From Gallionella sp. (GTDB lineage Bacteria > Pseudomonadota > Gammaproteobacteria > Burkholderiales > Gallionellaceae), in the NCBI GenBank assembly GCA_003153155.1, contig PLWV01000027.1, positions 1-64,000 on the forward strand: DNA of 64,000 bases, in the 5' to 3' direction. Each line of letters begins with the position of its first letter. The stretch's first letter is position 1. Under the pieces are notes generated by a model that worked only from the letters and a program-made list of their open reading frames with translations, was not told the DNA's origin and made no database searches. Shown piece by piece: positions 17,053 to 26,746 of this stretch. The position numbers were made by a program, and so were the translations under genes.

Positions 17053-20000
17053 ATGTTAAACATCATCATAGTCTGGTCTGCGCGCAATCGATTTCTGGTG
17101 ATACTCGCCACGCTGTTCATCACGCTGGCGGGCACTTATGCTGCGGTAAAAACGCCGCTGGATGCACTACCTGATTTGTCCGATGTGCAAGTGATCATTT
17201 ATACCGAATACTCCGGGCAGGCGCCGCAGGTGGTGGAAGACCAAGTGACCTACCCGCTCACCACGGCGATGCTGGCCGTGCCGAAATCCAAGGTGGTGCG
17301 CGGCTTCTCGTTCTTCGGCGCGTCTTTCGTGTATGTGATCTTCGAGGATGGCACGGACATCTATTGGGCGCGTTCGCGGGTGCTGGAATATCTCAATTCC
17401 GCTGCGGGTCGTTTGCCCAAAGGTATCTCGCCGCAACTGGGGCCGGACGCGACCGGTGTCGGTTGGGTTTATCAGTATGCGGTGCTCAGCGAAAAACATA
17501 ATCTCGCCGAGCTGCGCACCATGCAGGATTGGTATCTGCGTTATCAGCTTACCAAGGCGCACGGCGTGGCCGAAGTCGCATCTATCGGCGGCTTCGTGCA
17601 GCAGTATCAGGTGACGGTCGATCCGGTGAAGCTGCGCGCATACAACATTCCGTTGAGTAAAGTTACGCAGGTGATACGCGATTCAAACCGCGATGTCGGC
17701 GGACGCGTGGTGGAGATGGCCGAGACCGAGTACATGGTGCGCGGCAAAGGCTATTTGCGCGGCATAAGCGACATCGAAAATCTGGTGGTCAAAGCCGAGC
17801 GCGGCACACCGGTGCTGTTGCGTGACATCGCGCGAGTCGAGCTGGGACCGGACGAGCGGCGCGGCCTGACCGAGCTGAACGGTGAAGGCGAGGTGGTGTC
17901 CGGCATCGCGATGGCACGCTACGGGCAGAACGCGCTGGAAGTGATCCAGAACATCAAGAACAAGATCGCCGAAATATCCGCCGGTCTGCCGGATGGTGTG
18001 AGAATTCAGACGGTGTATGACCGTTCCGAATTGATTAAGCGCGCCATCGCGACGCTCAAGCGCACGCTGTTCGAAGAAGGCCTGATCGTCGCATTGGTGT
18101 GCATGGTGTTCCTGATGCACGCGCGCAGCGCGCTGGTCGCGATTGTGATGTTGCCCGTCGGCGTACTGATCGCCTTCATCGCGATGCGCGCGCTGGGGAT
18201 GAATTCCAACATCATGAGCCTGGGGGGCATTGCGATCGCCATCGGTGCGATGGTGGATGCGGCGATTGTGATGATCGAGAACGCGCACAAGCATCTGGAG
18301 CGAGCTGCTTCCGAAAAGCCCCTCGCCCGCGAGCGGGAGAGGGGTGGGGGAGAGGGTGCTCTGTCCACCGAACAAAGGTTTAACGCAATCATCACCGCCT
18401 GCAAGGAAGTCGGCCCGGCATTATTTTTTTCGCTGCTCATCATCACCGTCTCGTTCCTGCCGGTGTTCACGCTGGAAGCGCAGGAGGGGCGGTTGTTCGC
18501 GCCGCTGGCCTTCACCAAAACGTTTGCAATGGCCGGTGCGGCGTTGCTGTCCATCACACTGGTGCCGGTGCTGATGATGCTGTTCATCCGCGGCCACATC
18601 AAACCCGAGTCACAGAATCCGCTGAACCGTTTTTTGATCTGGAGTTATCGCCCCATCATCTCCGCCGTGATGCGCCGCAAAAAAACCACTATCGTCGTGG
18701 CGCTGCTGGCAATGGGATTGACACTCTATCCCGCGTTGCGTTTGGGCAGCGAATTCATGCCTACGCTGAATGAGGGTACGCTGCTCTTCATGCCCTCATC
18801 ACTGCCTGGCATGTCGGTCACCAAAGCGGCAGAACTGTTGCAAACGCAGGACAAGATCATCAAGCGCTTTCCCGAAGTCGCGTCTGTGTATGGCAAGGCG
18901 GGACGCGCTCAGACCGCCACCGATCCGGCCCCGCTGGAAATGTTCGAGACGATGATTAACCTCAAGCCGGAAGAAGAATGGCGACCCGGCATGACTACCG
19001 ACAAACTGATTGCCGAGATGGACAAGGCTTTGCAATTTCCCGGCGTGGCTAACGCTTGGACTATGCCGATCAAGAATCGACTTGATATGTTGGCCACCGG
19101 TATTCGCACGCCGATTGGCATCAAGGTGTTCGGAAAAAACCTTGATGAAATGGAACGTCTGGCCAAGGATATCGAAGCCGTGGTCAAAAATGTTCCGGGT
19201 ACAACCAGTGCCTTTGCCGAGCGTATCACCGGCGGCTTCTATCTCAACATCGAGCCGGATCGCCTGGCACTGGCGCGCTATGGGCTGACGATGGGCGAGG
19301 TGCAGGATGTGATCGTCACCGCACTGGGCGGCGAAAATGTCACCACCACGGTGGAAGGACTGGAACGCTTCGGCGTGAACGTGCGTTATCCGCGCGAGCT
19401 GCGCAGCACACCGGAGCAGATCGCGCGCGAGGTGCTGGTGCCCACATCAGACGGTGCGATGATTCCGCTCGGGCAACTCGCCAAGGTCGTCATCAGCAAG
19501 GGCGCGCCAGCCATACGCACCGAGAACGCGCTGCTGTCGGCGTATATTTACGTGGACATCCGTGACCGCGACATCGGCTCGTATGTGGCCGAGGCGCGCA
19601 AGGCGGTGGCGCAGCAGGTGAAATTTCCGCCCGGCTACTACGCGACCTGGAGCGGGCAGTTCGAATACATGGAGCGCGCCGCCGCCAAGATGAAGATCGT
19701 GGTGCCGATCACTTTGCTGCTTATATTTTTGTTGCTATATCTCAACTTCAGGCGCGTCACCGAAACACTGATCGTGATGCTGTCCGTTCCGTTTGCACTG
19801 GTTGGCGGCGTGTGGCTGTTGTGGCTGCTCGGCTACAATCTGTCGGTCGCGGTGGCGGTCGGCTTCATCGCGCTGGCGGGGGTCGCGGCAGAAACCGGTG
19901 TGGTGATGCTGATCTATCTGGATCGTGCCTGGCAGGAAATTCGTGCGAGCTGTGTTGCCGAAGGCCGCGCACTCACCGGTGATGATTTACATGCCGCCAT

Positions 20001-20232
20001 CATGATCGGCGCGGTGGAACGGGTGCGGCCGAAGATGATGACGGTGGTGGCGATTATGGCCGGACTATTGCCTATCATGTGGGGAACCGGAACCGGCTCC
20101 GAAGTGATGAGTCGCATCGCCGCGCCGATGATAGGCGGGATGATCTCCTCGACGGTGCTGACGCTGGTGGTGATTCCGGTGCTGTATGCTTTGATCAAGA
20201 TGCGCGAAATTAAACGGAGTATGCTGGAATAA
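17053..20232 (+). CDS. cusA: CusA-type heavy-metal RND pump (1059 aa), with a repeat-derived loop
   Basis: Proton-driven inner membrane pump exporting Cu(I)/Ag(I). It has twelve predicted membrane segments in two halves, each with a large periplasmic region; GWVYQYAV in the first half and the Met-containing pore segments suit a monovalent metal transporter of the HME family. ATG 17053 follows cusB directly; the frame is open to 16972. In the cytoplasmic loop after membrane segment 4 (IENAHKHLE) there is an added peptide, [17 protein letters not shown], encoded by a GC-rich palindromic repeat at about 18317-18366 (CCCTCGCCCGCGAGCGGGAG). The loop tolerates length change in relatives. Confidence 0.94.
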   Translation: MLNIIIVWSARNRFLVILATLFITLAGTYAAVKTPLDALPDLSDVQVIIYTEYSGQAPQVVEDQVTYPLTTAMLAVPKSKVVRGFSFFGASFVYVIFEDGTDIYWARSRVLEYLNSAAGRLPKGISPQLGPDATGVGWVYQYAVLSEKHNLAELRTMQDWYLRYQLTKAHGVAEVASIGGFVQQYQVTVDPVKLRAYNIPLSKVTQVIRDSNRDVGGRVVEMAETEYMVRGKGYLRGISDIENLVVKAERGTPVLLRDIARVELGPDERRGLTELNGEGEVVSGIAMARYGQNALEVIQNIKNKIAEISAGLPDGVRIQTVYDRSELIKRAIATLKRTLFEEGLIVALVCMVFLMHARSALVAIVMLPVGVLIAFIAMRALGMNSNIMSLGGIAIAIGAMVDAAIVMIENAHKHLERAASEKPLARERERGGGEGALSTEQRFNAIITACKEVGPALFFSLLIITVSFLPVFTLEAQEGRLFAPLAFTKTFAMAGAALLSITLVPVLMMLFIRGHIKPESQNPLNRFLIWSYRPIISAVMRRKKTTIVVALLAMGLTLYPALRLGSEFMPTLNEGTLLFMPSSLPGMSVTKAAELLQTQDKIIKRFPEVASVYGKAGRAQTATDPAPLEMFETMINLKPEEEWRPGMTTDKLIAEMDKALQFPGVANAWTMPIKNRLDMLATGIRTPIGIKVFGKNLDEMERLAKDIEAVVKNVPGTTSAFAERITGGFYLNIEPDRLALARYGLTMGEVQDVIVTALGGENVTTTVEGLERFGVNVRYPRELRSTPEQIAREVLVPTSDGAMIPLGQLAKVVISKGAPAIRTENALLSAYIYVDIRDRDIGSYVAEARKAVAQQVKFPPGYYATWSGQFEYMERAAAKMKIVVPITLLLIFLLLYLNFRRVTETLIVMLSVPFALVGGVWLLWLLGYNLSVAVAVGFIALAGVAAETGVVMLIYLDRAWQEIRASCVAEGRALTGDDLHAAIMIGAVERVRPKMMTVVAIMAGLLPIMWGTGTGSEVMSRIAAPMIGGMISSTVLTLVVIPVLYALIKMREIKRSMLE
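18317..18366 (+). repeat. GC-rich palindromic repeat inside cusA
   Basis: CCCCTCGCCCGCGAGCGGGA, then GAGGGGTGGGGGAGAGGGTG. This is the same type as the intergenic palindrome at about 26703-26741 (CCCTCTCCCTTGATGGGAGA then GGGTTGGGGAGAGGGTG). It is in frame and codes for a charged, Gly-rich peptide in the CusA cytoplasmic loop. Confidence 0.75.
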
Positions 20233-20258
20233 AATTCTGGCCAATTGAAAGGAACCTC

Positions 20259-22784
20259 ATGAGCACAGCCATAGATCCCATATGCGGCATGAAAGTTGAC
20301 ACCGAGAAGGGGCGCAGCCTGGAGCATGCTGGCAAGCGCTATTACTTTTGTTCGCAACACTGCGTGGAAAAGTTTTCGGCAAATCCTGAAAAATACCTCA
20401 ACCCGGTCGCGCCGACTACAGTTCAGCCCGTGAGCACTTATTCCAATTCTATTTCGAAAGTGAAACAAGGCGGCGACGAGCGAACGACGCAGACAGTGCA
20501 TCCAGCACGGCCAGGAGTGAGCGAGGAAGCCAACGCAGTGTCACTGATGAAATCGGATTGGAATTACACCTGCCCGATGGATCCCGAAGTGCATCAGGCC
20601 ACCCCCGGTTCGTGCCCGAAATGTGGCATGGCACTGGAGCCGGTAAATCCCGTGTCAGCAAGACCTGATGTCACCGAATATGTTTGCCCGATGCATCCGC
20701 AGATTGTGCGCAGCGAACCCGGCGATTGTCCGATCTGCGGCATGGCGCTGGAACCCAGAACGGTGGCTGCCAGGGAAGAGAATCCCGAGCTGGACAATAT
20801 GACGCGGCGCTTCTGGATCAGCACGGCATTGGCCGTGCCGGTGTTCGTGATGGCGATGGCCGCCGATATGTGGATGGGTTTTGCGCCGCAGATGATTTCA
20901 TTTTCGCATTTGCAACTCGTCGAGTTTTTGTTGGCTACCCCGGTGGTGCTGTGGGGCGGCTGGCCGTTTTTCCAGCGCGGCTGGGCATCCCTGGTCAACC
21001 GGCATCTGAACATGTTCACGCTGATTTCGCTGGGCGTGGGTGTGGCCTGGTCGTACAGCGTGATCGGCACTTTCCTGCCGGATATTTTTCCGGCGACGCT
21101 GCGCCGCGAGGATGGCACGCTGCCGATTTATTTTGAAGCCGCTGCGGCGATCACCGCGCTGGTGCTGTTGGGGCAAGTGCTGGAACTCAGAGCGCGCAGC
21201 CGCACCAACACCGCGATCAAACTGTTGCTGGGCCTGTCGCCCAAGACCGCGCGCATCGTGCGCAGCGACGGCAATGAGGAAGACATTCCGCTGGAGCAGG
21301 TGCAGGCAGGCGATGTGCTGCGCGTGCGCCCCGGCGAAAAAATCCCGGTGGATGGGCAAGTCGTGGAGGGCAGCAGTTCGGTTGATGAATCCATGGTGAC
21401 CGGCGAACCGATACCGGTCGAGAAGCAGCAAGGAGAGCGCCTGATCGGCGCGACGCTGAACGGCACCGGCGGCTTGCTGATGCGCGCGGAAAAAGTCGGC
21501 GCGGATACTCTGCTCGCGCAAATCATCCACATGGTCAGCGAAGCGCAACGCAGCCGCGCACCGATACAGCGGCTCGCCGATACGGTGTCCGGATATTTCG
21601 TGCCGATAGTGGTAATGGTTGCGCTGCTGGCATTTGGCATCTGGATGGTGTGGGGACCCGAGCCAAGATTCGCCCATGCCATCGTGGCTGCGGTGTCAGT
21701 GCTGATCATCGCCTGTCCGTGCGCACTGGGGCTGGCGACGCCGATCTCGATCATGGTCGGAACTGGTCGCGGAGCGGCGGCAGGGGTGCTGATCAAGAAC
21801 GCCGAGGCGCTGGAGATCATGGAAAAAGTGAACACGCTGGTGACCGACAAGACCGGCACGCTGACCGAAGGCAAACCGAAACTGACTTCGGTCGTGGCAA
21901 TGCAAGGATTTCAGGATAACGATATTTTACAGTTGGGTGCCAGCCTGGAGCGCGCCAGCGAACATCCGCTGGCGGATGCCATCATCAAGGGAGCCGAGGA
22001 GCGCAGCCTGGCATTGTCCGAGGTAAAGGATTTTCAATCCGTCAGCGGCAAAGGCATCACCGGTCTGGTGGCCGGCCGCAAAGTCGCGATCGGCAATCAG
22101 AAATTATTTGTCGAGCTGGGCATAGAGATGCGTGAACTGATCGAACGTGCCGATGCGTTGCGCGCAGAAGGGCAGACCGTGATGTTCGTGGCCGTCGATG
22201 GCAAGCCTGCGGGTCTGATCGGCGTGTCCGATCCAATCAAGGAATCCACACTGGAAGCGGTGCGCGCCTTGCAGGCTGCCGGGCTGGAGCTGGTCATGCT
22301 CACCGGAGACAGCCGCGCCACCGCAGATGTGGTCGCGAAAAAATTGGGCATCAAACGCGTGGTGGCCGAAGTGTTGCCGGAACAAAAAGTCGAGATCGTC
22401 AAACAACTGCAAGCCGAAGGACGAATCGTGGCGATGGCGGGCGACGGCATCAACGACGCGCCGGCACTGGCGCAGGCGCAGGTGGGCATCGCGATGGGAA
22501 CGGGCACCGATGTGGCGATGCAAAGCGCCGGGGTGACACTGATCAAAGGCGACCTGAACGGCATCGTCCGCGCGCGACACCTGAGCCAGGCCACGATGCG
22601 CAACATCCGGCAAAACCTGTTCTTCGCCTTCATCTACAACATGCTGGGTGTGCCGGTCGCGGCGGGGCTGCTGTATCCGTTCTTCGGATTATTGCTATCG
22701 CCCATCATCGCCGCCGCTGCGATGAGTTTCAGCTCGGTGTCGGTGATTACGAATGCGTTGAGGTTGGGGCGTACTAAACTGTAA
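20259..22784 (+). CDS. copA: P1B-type copper/silver-exporting ATPase (841 aa)
   Basis: Exports monovalent metal from the cytoplasm at the expense of ATP. The N-terminus has a YHS domain ([13 protein letters not shown]), a low-complexity linker, and two heavy-metal-binding motifs, [20 protein letters not shown] and [20 protein letters not shown]. There is no classical HMA (GMxCxxC) domain. The core has CPCALG (membrane metal site), DKTGTLT (phosphorylation Asp), the HP locus SEHPLADAI and GDGINDAP. It lies 26 bp after cusA on the same strand, so cytoplasmic export and CusCBA efflux are likely one regulon. Confidence 0.94.
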   Translation: MSTAIDPICGMKVDTEKGRSLEHAGKRYYFCSQHCVEKFSANPEKYLNPVAPTTVQPVSTYSNSISKVKQGGDERTTQTVHPARPGVSEEANAVSLMKSDWNYTCPMDPEVHQATPGSCPKCGMALEPVNPVSARPDVTEYVCPMHPQIVRSEPGDCPICGMALEPRTVAAREENPELDNMTRRFWISTALAVPVFVMAMAADMWMGFAPQMISFSHLQLVEFLLATPVVLWGGWPFFQRGWASLVNRHLNMFTLISLGVGVAWSYSVIGTFLPDIFPATLRREDGTLPIYFEAAAAITALVLLGQVLELRARSRTNTAIKLLLGLSPKTARIVRSDGNEEDIPLEQVQAGDVLRVRPGEKIPVDGQVVEGSSSVDESMVTGEPIPVEKQQGERLIGATLNGTGGLLMRAEKVGADTLLAQIIHMVSEAQRSRAPIQRLADTVSGYFVPIVVMVALLAFGIWMVWGPEPRFAHAIVAAVSVLIIACPCALGLATPISIMVGTGRGAAAGVLIKNAEALEIMEKVNTLVTDKTGTLTEGKPKLTSVVAMQGFQDNDILQLGASLERASEHPLADAIIKGAEERSLALSEVKDFQSVSGKGITGLVAGRKVAIGNQKLFVELGIEMRELIERADALRAEGQTVMFVAVDGKPAGLIGVSDPIKESTLEAVRALQAAGLELVMLTGDSRATADVVAKKLGIKRVVAEVLPEQKVEIVKQLQAEGRIVAMAGDGINDAPALAQAQVGIAMGTGTDVAMQSAGVTLIKGDLNGIVRARHLSQATMRNIRQNLFFAFIYNMLGVPVAAGLLYPFFGLLLSPIIAAAAMSFSSVSVITNALRLGRTKL

Positions 22785-22882
22785 AGCGAAATAATTTGGC
22801 AACGTTATTTGTTAAGACAGTGAGTGCTGTAGGATATTTTTTGATCGGATATCGTGGCAGACCGCTTTGACACATAGAAGAA

Positions 22883-22946
22883 GCTCAACGTTTGAGTTCA
22901 GGCCGCTGCCCGACAGAGCCGTCGCGCCCGCAACGAATGGTTAGGT
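22883..22946 (-). other. attC of the solitary cassette (64 bp)
   Basis: On the - strand ACCTAAC (22946-22940) is a perfect RYYYAAC box. CATTCGTTGCGGGCGCGACG and GCGGCCTGAACTCAAAC form the arms, and GTTGAGC (22889-22883) is a perfect GTTRRRY box. The TAA stop of the cassette gene overlaps the R'' box, a common cassette feature. This site differs in sequence from those at 1-2200, so the cassette probably came from another source. Confidence 0.85.
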
Positions 22947-23741
22947 GCGCGCATACAAGAGCCCGGAATAATTGTTGATGATCTCTTCTGACTCTCTAAT
23001 TGCAAATTCAATATCCCACATCTTTCCAATTGTATTGATCATGTCGGCAACAAAGGACGGCACATAGGTTAGAAGTAGGCCTGTATATGCTTCTTCAAGT
23101 TCTCTCCCAGAGACCCGCGCATGCACTATGCTGCTGATTGCTGCGGGCGTGGAGTGAACGTTGCTTGAAAGCAACTTATAGATGCCATTAAAGAAATCAA
23201 CATCTAGTCCGCGCCTTAAGGCTATTTCCGCCTGAGTCAGATGCGAGCACCTTCTACCTTTGATAATTTGCTTTCTAAGCTCATCACCTAACGCACCAAA
23301 TATTGGGCCAGCCTCAATCTGAGCACGTATGCCCCTTCGCTTGCACTCAATGCCACTTAGCTCTTCGGCTGTGTCTCCTAGAAACGCTCCAAGCCTGTAG
23401 ATTGTTGTGTTGTCGTGATAATCGTAGAGCAGGAAACGAAAATCTACTTCTGCCCCGCCGACCTCATCAACACAGTAGTACCAGTGTAGGTTTGAGGCCT
23501 CAATTATGTTGCGCGATAACGAGCAGAAGGATGAGAAATCAAAGATATCTTCCTTCGAAAGTCGAGGCCAAGGCAGTATTTTTAACAGCGACATGCATTC
23601 TGGAACTATCTTCGCCAGATAGTATGTGGATACTTTCTTTCTTCGGTTATCAGTATCCACGCCATCAAACTTTTGTGAGAGGTCGTAGCCAATCTCAGTT
23701 ATCAGTTTGAAATTGTTGGCTAGATTTTTGAGATCGCTCAT
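22941..23741 (-). CDS. Cassette-borne hypothetical protein (266 aa)
   Basis: A soluble, mostly alpha-helical protein of 266 residues. The segment SRNIIEASNLHWYY (about residues 75-88) and the later SSNVHSTPAAISS recall helical HEPN/DUF5677-like proteins that carry R-x-x-x-E and N-V-H motifs, but I cannot assign a family with certainty. The gene is AT-richer than its neighbours copA and hpnE, consistent with recent transfer. ATG 23741 lies 13 bases after the cassette boundary; the stop overlaps attC. Function unknown. Confidence 0.75.
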   Translation of the reverse strand: MSDLKNLANNFKLITEIGYDLSQKFDGVDTDNRRKKVSTYYLAKIVPECMSLLKILPWPRLSKEDIFDFSSFCSLSRNIIEASNLHWYYCVDEVGGAEVDFRFLLYDYHDNTTIYRLGAFLGDTAEELSGIECKRRGIRAQIEAGPIFGALGDELRKQIIKGRRCSHLTQAEIALRRGLDVDFFNGIYKLLSSNVHSTPAAISSIVHARVSGRELEEAYTGLLLTYVPSFVADMINTIGKMWDIEFAIRESEEIINNYSGLLYART

Positions 23742-23825
23742 GGGATTCGGCGCACCTAACGTTTTTATTAAACAAGCTGTTGGGTTACGCGGTGAAACTG
23801 CTAACCCAACCTACATAATGCCTCG

Positions 23826-25160
23826 TCACATTGTAATCACATCCGCGCATTTCAACCCGCTGATCACCGCGCCTTCCAGCGTGGCGGGATAATCGCCTGC
23901 CGTGTAGTCACCCGCCAGCAGCAGGCGGGGCAGGGGTGTTTGTTGTGACGGACGTTGCAGGTTGGGTGCGCAGCAAAATGTGGCGCGCTTTTCGGCGATG
24001 ACTTTGAACCATTGCGGTTGCTCGATGATGCCGAATTCTTCGCACAGTTCTGCGATCACCTTTTGCGCCAATTCATCCTGGGACAATTCCTGATGGATGC
24101 CTTCCGCGCTGATCACGGCGGCGAGCAGGCCGTGTTGACCGCTGATTTGCCCTTTGTCGAACAGCCACTGATTGTATCGTTGGTGCAGGCCGAGCATGGC
24201 GTGGGGCAGAGTGATGTGAGCGGGATATTGCAGATACACAGTGTAGATCGGCTGATGTTCCAGGCTGTCGATCTGTGCGACCGTTTCTGCAAGTGCAGCG
24301 ATGGGGCGCAGCAACCTGGCGGCGACCGCAGGCGGCGCGGCGCAGATGACGTGGCTGAATTGTGCCGTGCCTTGCACGGTGGTTATTTCCATTCCATCTT
24401 CGAGTGGACGCAGCGCTTCCACGCCGCACGCGATGTATACCTTGCCGCCGTGCTGTTCGACATAGTTTGCGGCGCGTTGCGGGAACAGCGCGGTGAAGTT
24501 TATGCGCGGCAGCAACATGTCGCTGTCGGCGCGCGATTGGTTGAATGCGTCGCGCAGCACATTGAGCAGCACTTGCGCGGAAGCCTTGTGGATTGGGGTG
24601 TTCAGCGCGGCGATACACAGCGGTTCCCAGAGTTTTTGTACCAGAGCTGTATTTTGCTGGTGTTGCGCGAGCAGTTCGGCAACGGTGATGTCGTTGCCCT
24701 CTCCCCCGACCCCTCCCCCAAGCTTGGGGGAGGGGAGTATGAAATTCATGCGGCGCAGTTCTAGCATGAAGCGCGCGGCATGCAGGCGTGCGCTGAACGA
24801 CAAACCTCGTGCGGTCAGCAGAGCGACCAATAGGTGCAACGGGGCGGACAGGCGCGGCGCTTTGAGAGAAAACTCGCCGTGCAGATCGAGTTGCAGCGGC
24901 AGGCGCAGGAAATCTTTTTCGATATTGCCGCCGACCTGTTCGATCATGCGCAGGGTCGCGCGATAGCAGCCGAGCATCAGGTGCTGGCCGTTATCCAGTT
25001 GGGTCTCTTGATGCATCACGCCGCGCGCGCGTCCGCCGAGTTGCTGGGCGCTTTCAAATACGGTGACAGTGATACCGCGCCCAGCCAACGCGACTGCCGC
25101 AGCCATGCCGGCGTAGCCGCCGCCGATGATGGCAGTGTGAGTAGTTTGATGGTTGTTCAT
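23826..25160 (-). CDS. hpnE: Hydroxysqualene dehydroxylase HpnE (444 aa), with a repeat-derived peptide
   Basis: FAD-dependent enzyme that reduces hydroxysqualene to squalene, the last step of the HpnCDE route to hopanoids. The N-terminus AIIGGGYAGMAAAVALAGRG is a Rossmann FAD motif; GARARGV-like GGRARGVMH and the C-terminal LLLAGDYTAGDYPATLEGA (FAD contact) fit the amine oxidase/phytoene desaturase superfamily. At about residues 140-154 the peptide LPSPKLGGGVGGEGN is encoded by a perfect GC-rich palindrome (CCTCCCCCAAGCTTGGGGGA) not expected in the family. Last gene of the leftward hpnC-hpnD-hpnE set, though separated from hpnD by about 620 bp. Confidence 0.92.
   Translation of the reverse strand: MNNHQTTHTAIIGGGYAGMAAAVALAGRGITVTVFESAQQLGGRARGVMHQETQLDNGQHLMLGCYRATLRMIEQVGGNIEKDFLRLPLQLDLHGEFSLKAPRLSAPLHLLVALLTARGLSFSARLHAARFMLELRRMNFILPSPKLGGGVGGEGNDITVAELLAQHQQNTALVQKLWEPLCIAALNTPIHKASAQVLLNVLRDAFNQSRADSDMLLPRINFTALFPQRAANYVEQHGGKVYIACGVEALRPLEDGMEITTVQGTAQFSHVICAAPPAVAARLLRPIAALAETVAQIDSLEHQPIYTVYLQYPAHITLPHAMLGLHQRYNQWLFDKGQISGQHGLLAAVISAEGIHQELSQDELAQKVIAELCEEFGIIEQPQWFKVIAEKRATFCCAPNLQRPSQQTPLPRLLLAGDYTAGDYPATLEGAVISGLKCADVITM
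24695..24742 (+). repeat. GC-rich palindromic repeat inside hpnE
   Basis: CCCTCTCCCCCGACCCCTCC followed by CCCAAGCTTGGGGGAGGGG. It has the same build as the intergenic repeats at 25249-25272 and 43436-43464. It lies in frame in hpnE and encodes a Pro/Gly-rich peptide. Confidence 0.78.
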
Positions 25161-25190
25161 TGGTTCATCATGGGCAGTTTTCTTGCGCTT

Positions 25191-25277
25191 CTACCCCCAT
25201 CCTAACCTTCCCCCTGCAAAGTGGAAGGAACGAGCTCCGAGCGCAACTCACATTCCCTCCCCCTTGCAGGGGGAGGG
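25191..25277 (+). repeat. GC-rich intergenic palindromes between hpnE and the DUF559 remnant
   Basis: TACCCCCATCCTAACCTTCC at 25192 and CCCTCCCCCTTGCAGGGGGA at about 25255 are members of the CCCTC/GAGGG palindrome family. A copy of the 60 bp element follows at once at 25281. The segment holds no gene. Confidence 0.7.
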
Positions 25278-25280
25278 CTA

Positions 25281-25340
25281 TAACCAGCGACTTGGCTGGA
25301 GTCTTTTGACAGCCTAGTCGAATGGCTAGTAGTTTCATCA
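25281..25340 (+). repeat. 60 bp hairpin element, copy between hpnE and hpnD
   Basis: TAACCAGCGACTTGGCTGGA, loop, CAGCCTAGTCGAATGGCTAG, ending AGTTTCATCA, exactly 60 bp. It is inserted in a GC-rich palindromic repeat: left flank GGGCTA, right flank GGGTGG, fitting YA|GK. Its last three bases supply the TGA stop of the DUF559 remnant on the other strand. Confidence 0.9.
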
Positions 25341-25703
25341 GGGTGGGGGTAGAACCGTTAATTTTTCTGCGATCGTTGTTAATACACCATCCAAATTATT
25401 CAAAACATCATTGTTCCAAAAGCGCAGGACTTGCCAGCCGTGCATCTGTAAAGATGCTGTTCGCTATTCGTCATAAGCAAGCTGCTCTTGATGTTGACCA
25501 CCATCAAGTTCAATCACTATCTTCTGCTCAATGCAGGCGAAGTCGGCGATATATCGTCCAATCGGGTGCTGACGACGAAAACGGTAGCCGCCAAACTGTT
25601 TGCTGCGTAAAGCCTGCCACAGCATACGCTCGACATCAGTCATGTCACGTCGAAGCGATCTCGCCCTAGAGGTGGTTACCAAGCTGATCCTTCTGGTGGT
25701 CAT
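25338..25703 (-). pseudogene. DUF559 endonuclease-like gene interrupted by one amber codon
   Basis: From MTTRRISLVTT (ATG 25703) the frame encodes a DUF559/Vsr-like nuclease fold: DVERMLWQALRSKQFGGYRF, RQHPIGRYIADFAC and KIVIELDGGQHQEQLAYDE. A TAG then stops the frame at about 25464-25466. The same frame continues without another stop as RTASLQMHGWQVLRFWNNDV ... LDGVLTTIAEKL, the normal C-terminal half of the family. One CAG-to-TAG change (Gln in relatives) explains the break. The frame is also open upstream to 25772 through repeat DNA. The true end, at 25338, is inside the 60 bp element. Confidence 0.8.
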
Positions 25704-25778
25704 TGAGCGTTCTACCCCCATCCTAGTTGCCCCCTCGCTTCGCTCTCCCCCTCTGCAAGGGGGAAGGGACATGCTCTT

Positions 25779-26612
25779 TTACGATTTCAACCACGCCTTG
25801 AAAGCCAACCATAGTTTATATCGCGGAGTGAGCGAGACGCGCTCTTTCAGCACATGGCAGCCGCTGGCAATTACTTCATCCAGCGTGGCGCGGTAGATCG
25901 CCGCCATGATCAGGCCGGTACGCTGCGCCTTGCGATCCGCTGCGGGAAGATGTTCCACCGCTTGCTGGTAGTAGCGTTGCGCGCGTTCGATCTGGAACGC
26001 CATCAGCTTTTGGAAATTCTCTGTTTCTTTCGAATTCAGAATGTCCGCCGCCGTCACGCCGAACTGCTGCATCTCGTCCATCGGCAGATAGATGCGATTG
26101 CGCCGCGCGTCTTCGCCGACATCGCGGATGATGTTGGTGAGCTGGAAGGCGATGCCGAGGTCGTGCGCGTATTTCTGTGTCTTGCGGTCGGTGTAGCCGA
26201 ATATTTCTGCTGCGAGCAGCCCGACCACCGAAGCGACGCGGTAACAGTACAGTTGCAGCGATTTGAAATCGGCATAGCGCAGTTGATTGAGATCCATCTC
26301 CATGCCGTCGATGATTTCGAGCAGATGTTCCTGTGCCAGATGAAATTGCTGCACCACTGGAACCAGTGCCTGTGCAACGGGGTGCTGAGGTTTGCCGCTA
26401 TAGACTGCTGCGACCTGTGCGCGCCACCAGTTGAGCGTGGTGCGCGCCGCCTGTTCATCCGAACATTCGTCCACCACGTCATCCACTTCGCGGCAAAAGG
26501 CATACAACGCGGTGATGGCGCGGCGTTTGTCTGGCGGCAGGAACATGAAGCTGTAGTAGAAGCTGGAGCCGCTGGCGGCGGCTTTGTCCTGGCAGTATTG
26601 GTCGGGTGTCAT
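25779..26612 (-). CDS. hpnD: Presqualene diphosphate synthase HpnD (277 aa)
   Basis: Condenses two farnesyl diphosphates to presqualene diphosphate in hopanoid synthesis. Two Asp-rich motifs of the squalene/phytoene synthase family are visible: REVDDVVDE (about residues 41-49) and DVGEDARRNRIYLP (about 163-176). Length is typical. ATG 26612 starts MTPDQYCQDKAAASGSSFYYSF, the standard HpnD opening. Its homologue hpnC lies upstream on the same strand. Confidence 0.94.
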   Translation of the reverse strand: MTPDQYCQDKAAASGSSFYYSFMFLPPDKRRAITALYAFCREVDDVVDECSDEQAARTTLNWWRAQVAAVYSGKPQHPVAQALVPVVQQFHLAQEHLLEIIDGMEMDLNQLRYADFKSLQLYCYRVASVVGLLAAEIFGYTDRKTQKYAHDLGIAFQLTNIIRDVGEDARRNRIYLPMDEMQQFGVTAADILNSKETENFQKLMAFQIERAQRYYQQAVEHLPAADRKAQRTGLIMAAIYRATLDEVIASGCHVLKERVSLTPRYKLWLAFKAWLKS

Positions 26613-26640
26613 TTTAATTTTAGTAAGTTTCCCCTCTCCC

Positions 26641-26700
26641 TGATTAAACTACTAGCCATTCGACTAGGCTGGCAAAAGACGCCAGCCAAGTCGCTGGTTA
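26641..26700 (-). repeat. 60 bp hairpin element, copy between hpnD and hpnC
   Basis: On the - strand: TAACCAGCGACTTGGCTGGC, loop TCTTTT, GCCAGCCTAGTCGAATGGCT, AGTAGTTTAATCA at the end, exactly 60 bp. Flanks in this reading are GGGCTA before and GGGAGA after (YA|GK). Like the copy at 25281 it interrupts a CCCTCTCCC repeat, so at least two members chose the same kind of target. Confidence 0.92.
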
Positions 26701-26746
26701 TAGCCCTCTCCCTTGATGGGAGAGGGTTGGGGAGAGGGTGCATTCA
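26701..26746 (+). repeat. GC-rich palindrome before hpnC
   Basis: CCCTCTCCCTTGATGGGAGA and then GGGTTGGGGAGAGGGTG. This is the clearest intergenic copy of the family found in frame in cusA (18317-18366) and hpnE (24695-24742). Confidence 0.75.

Larger units (their letters stand above)
22883..23760 (-). mobile_element. Solitary integron gene cassette (CALIN-like) between copA and hpnE
   Basis: A - strand gene (22941-23741) is framed by integron recombination signals. Upstream is GTTAGGT (23760-23754), and downstream is a complete attC (22883-22946), with no integrase nearby. The first bases after the upstream GTT (TTAGGTGCGC) are complementary to those just inside the downstream R'' box (GCGCACCTAA), as in true cassettes. 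Bases 23758-23775 on the - strand (GTTTAATAAAAACGTTAG region) look like the right half of another attC, so this may be a remnant of a longer array or an insertion at a secondary site. Confidence 0.75.
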
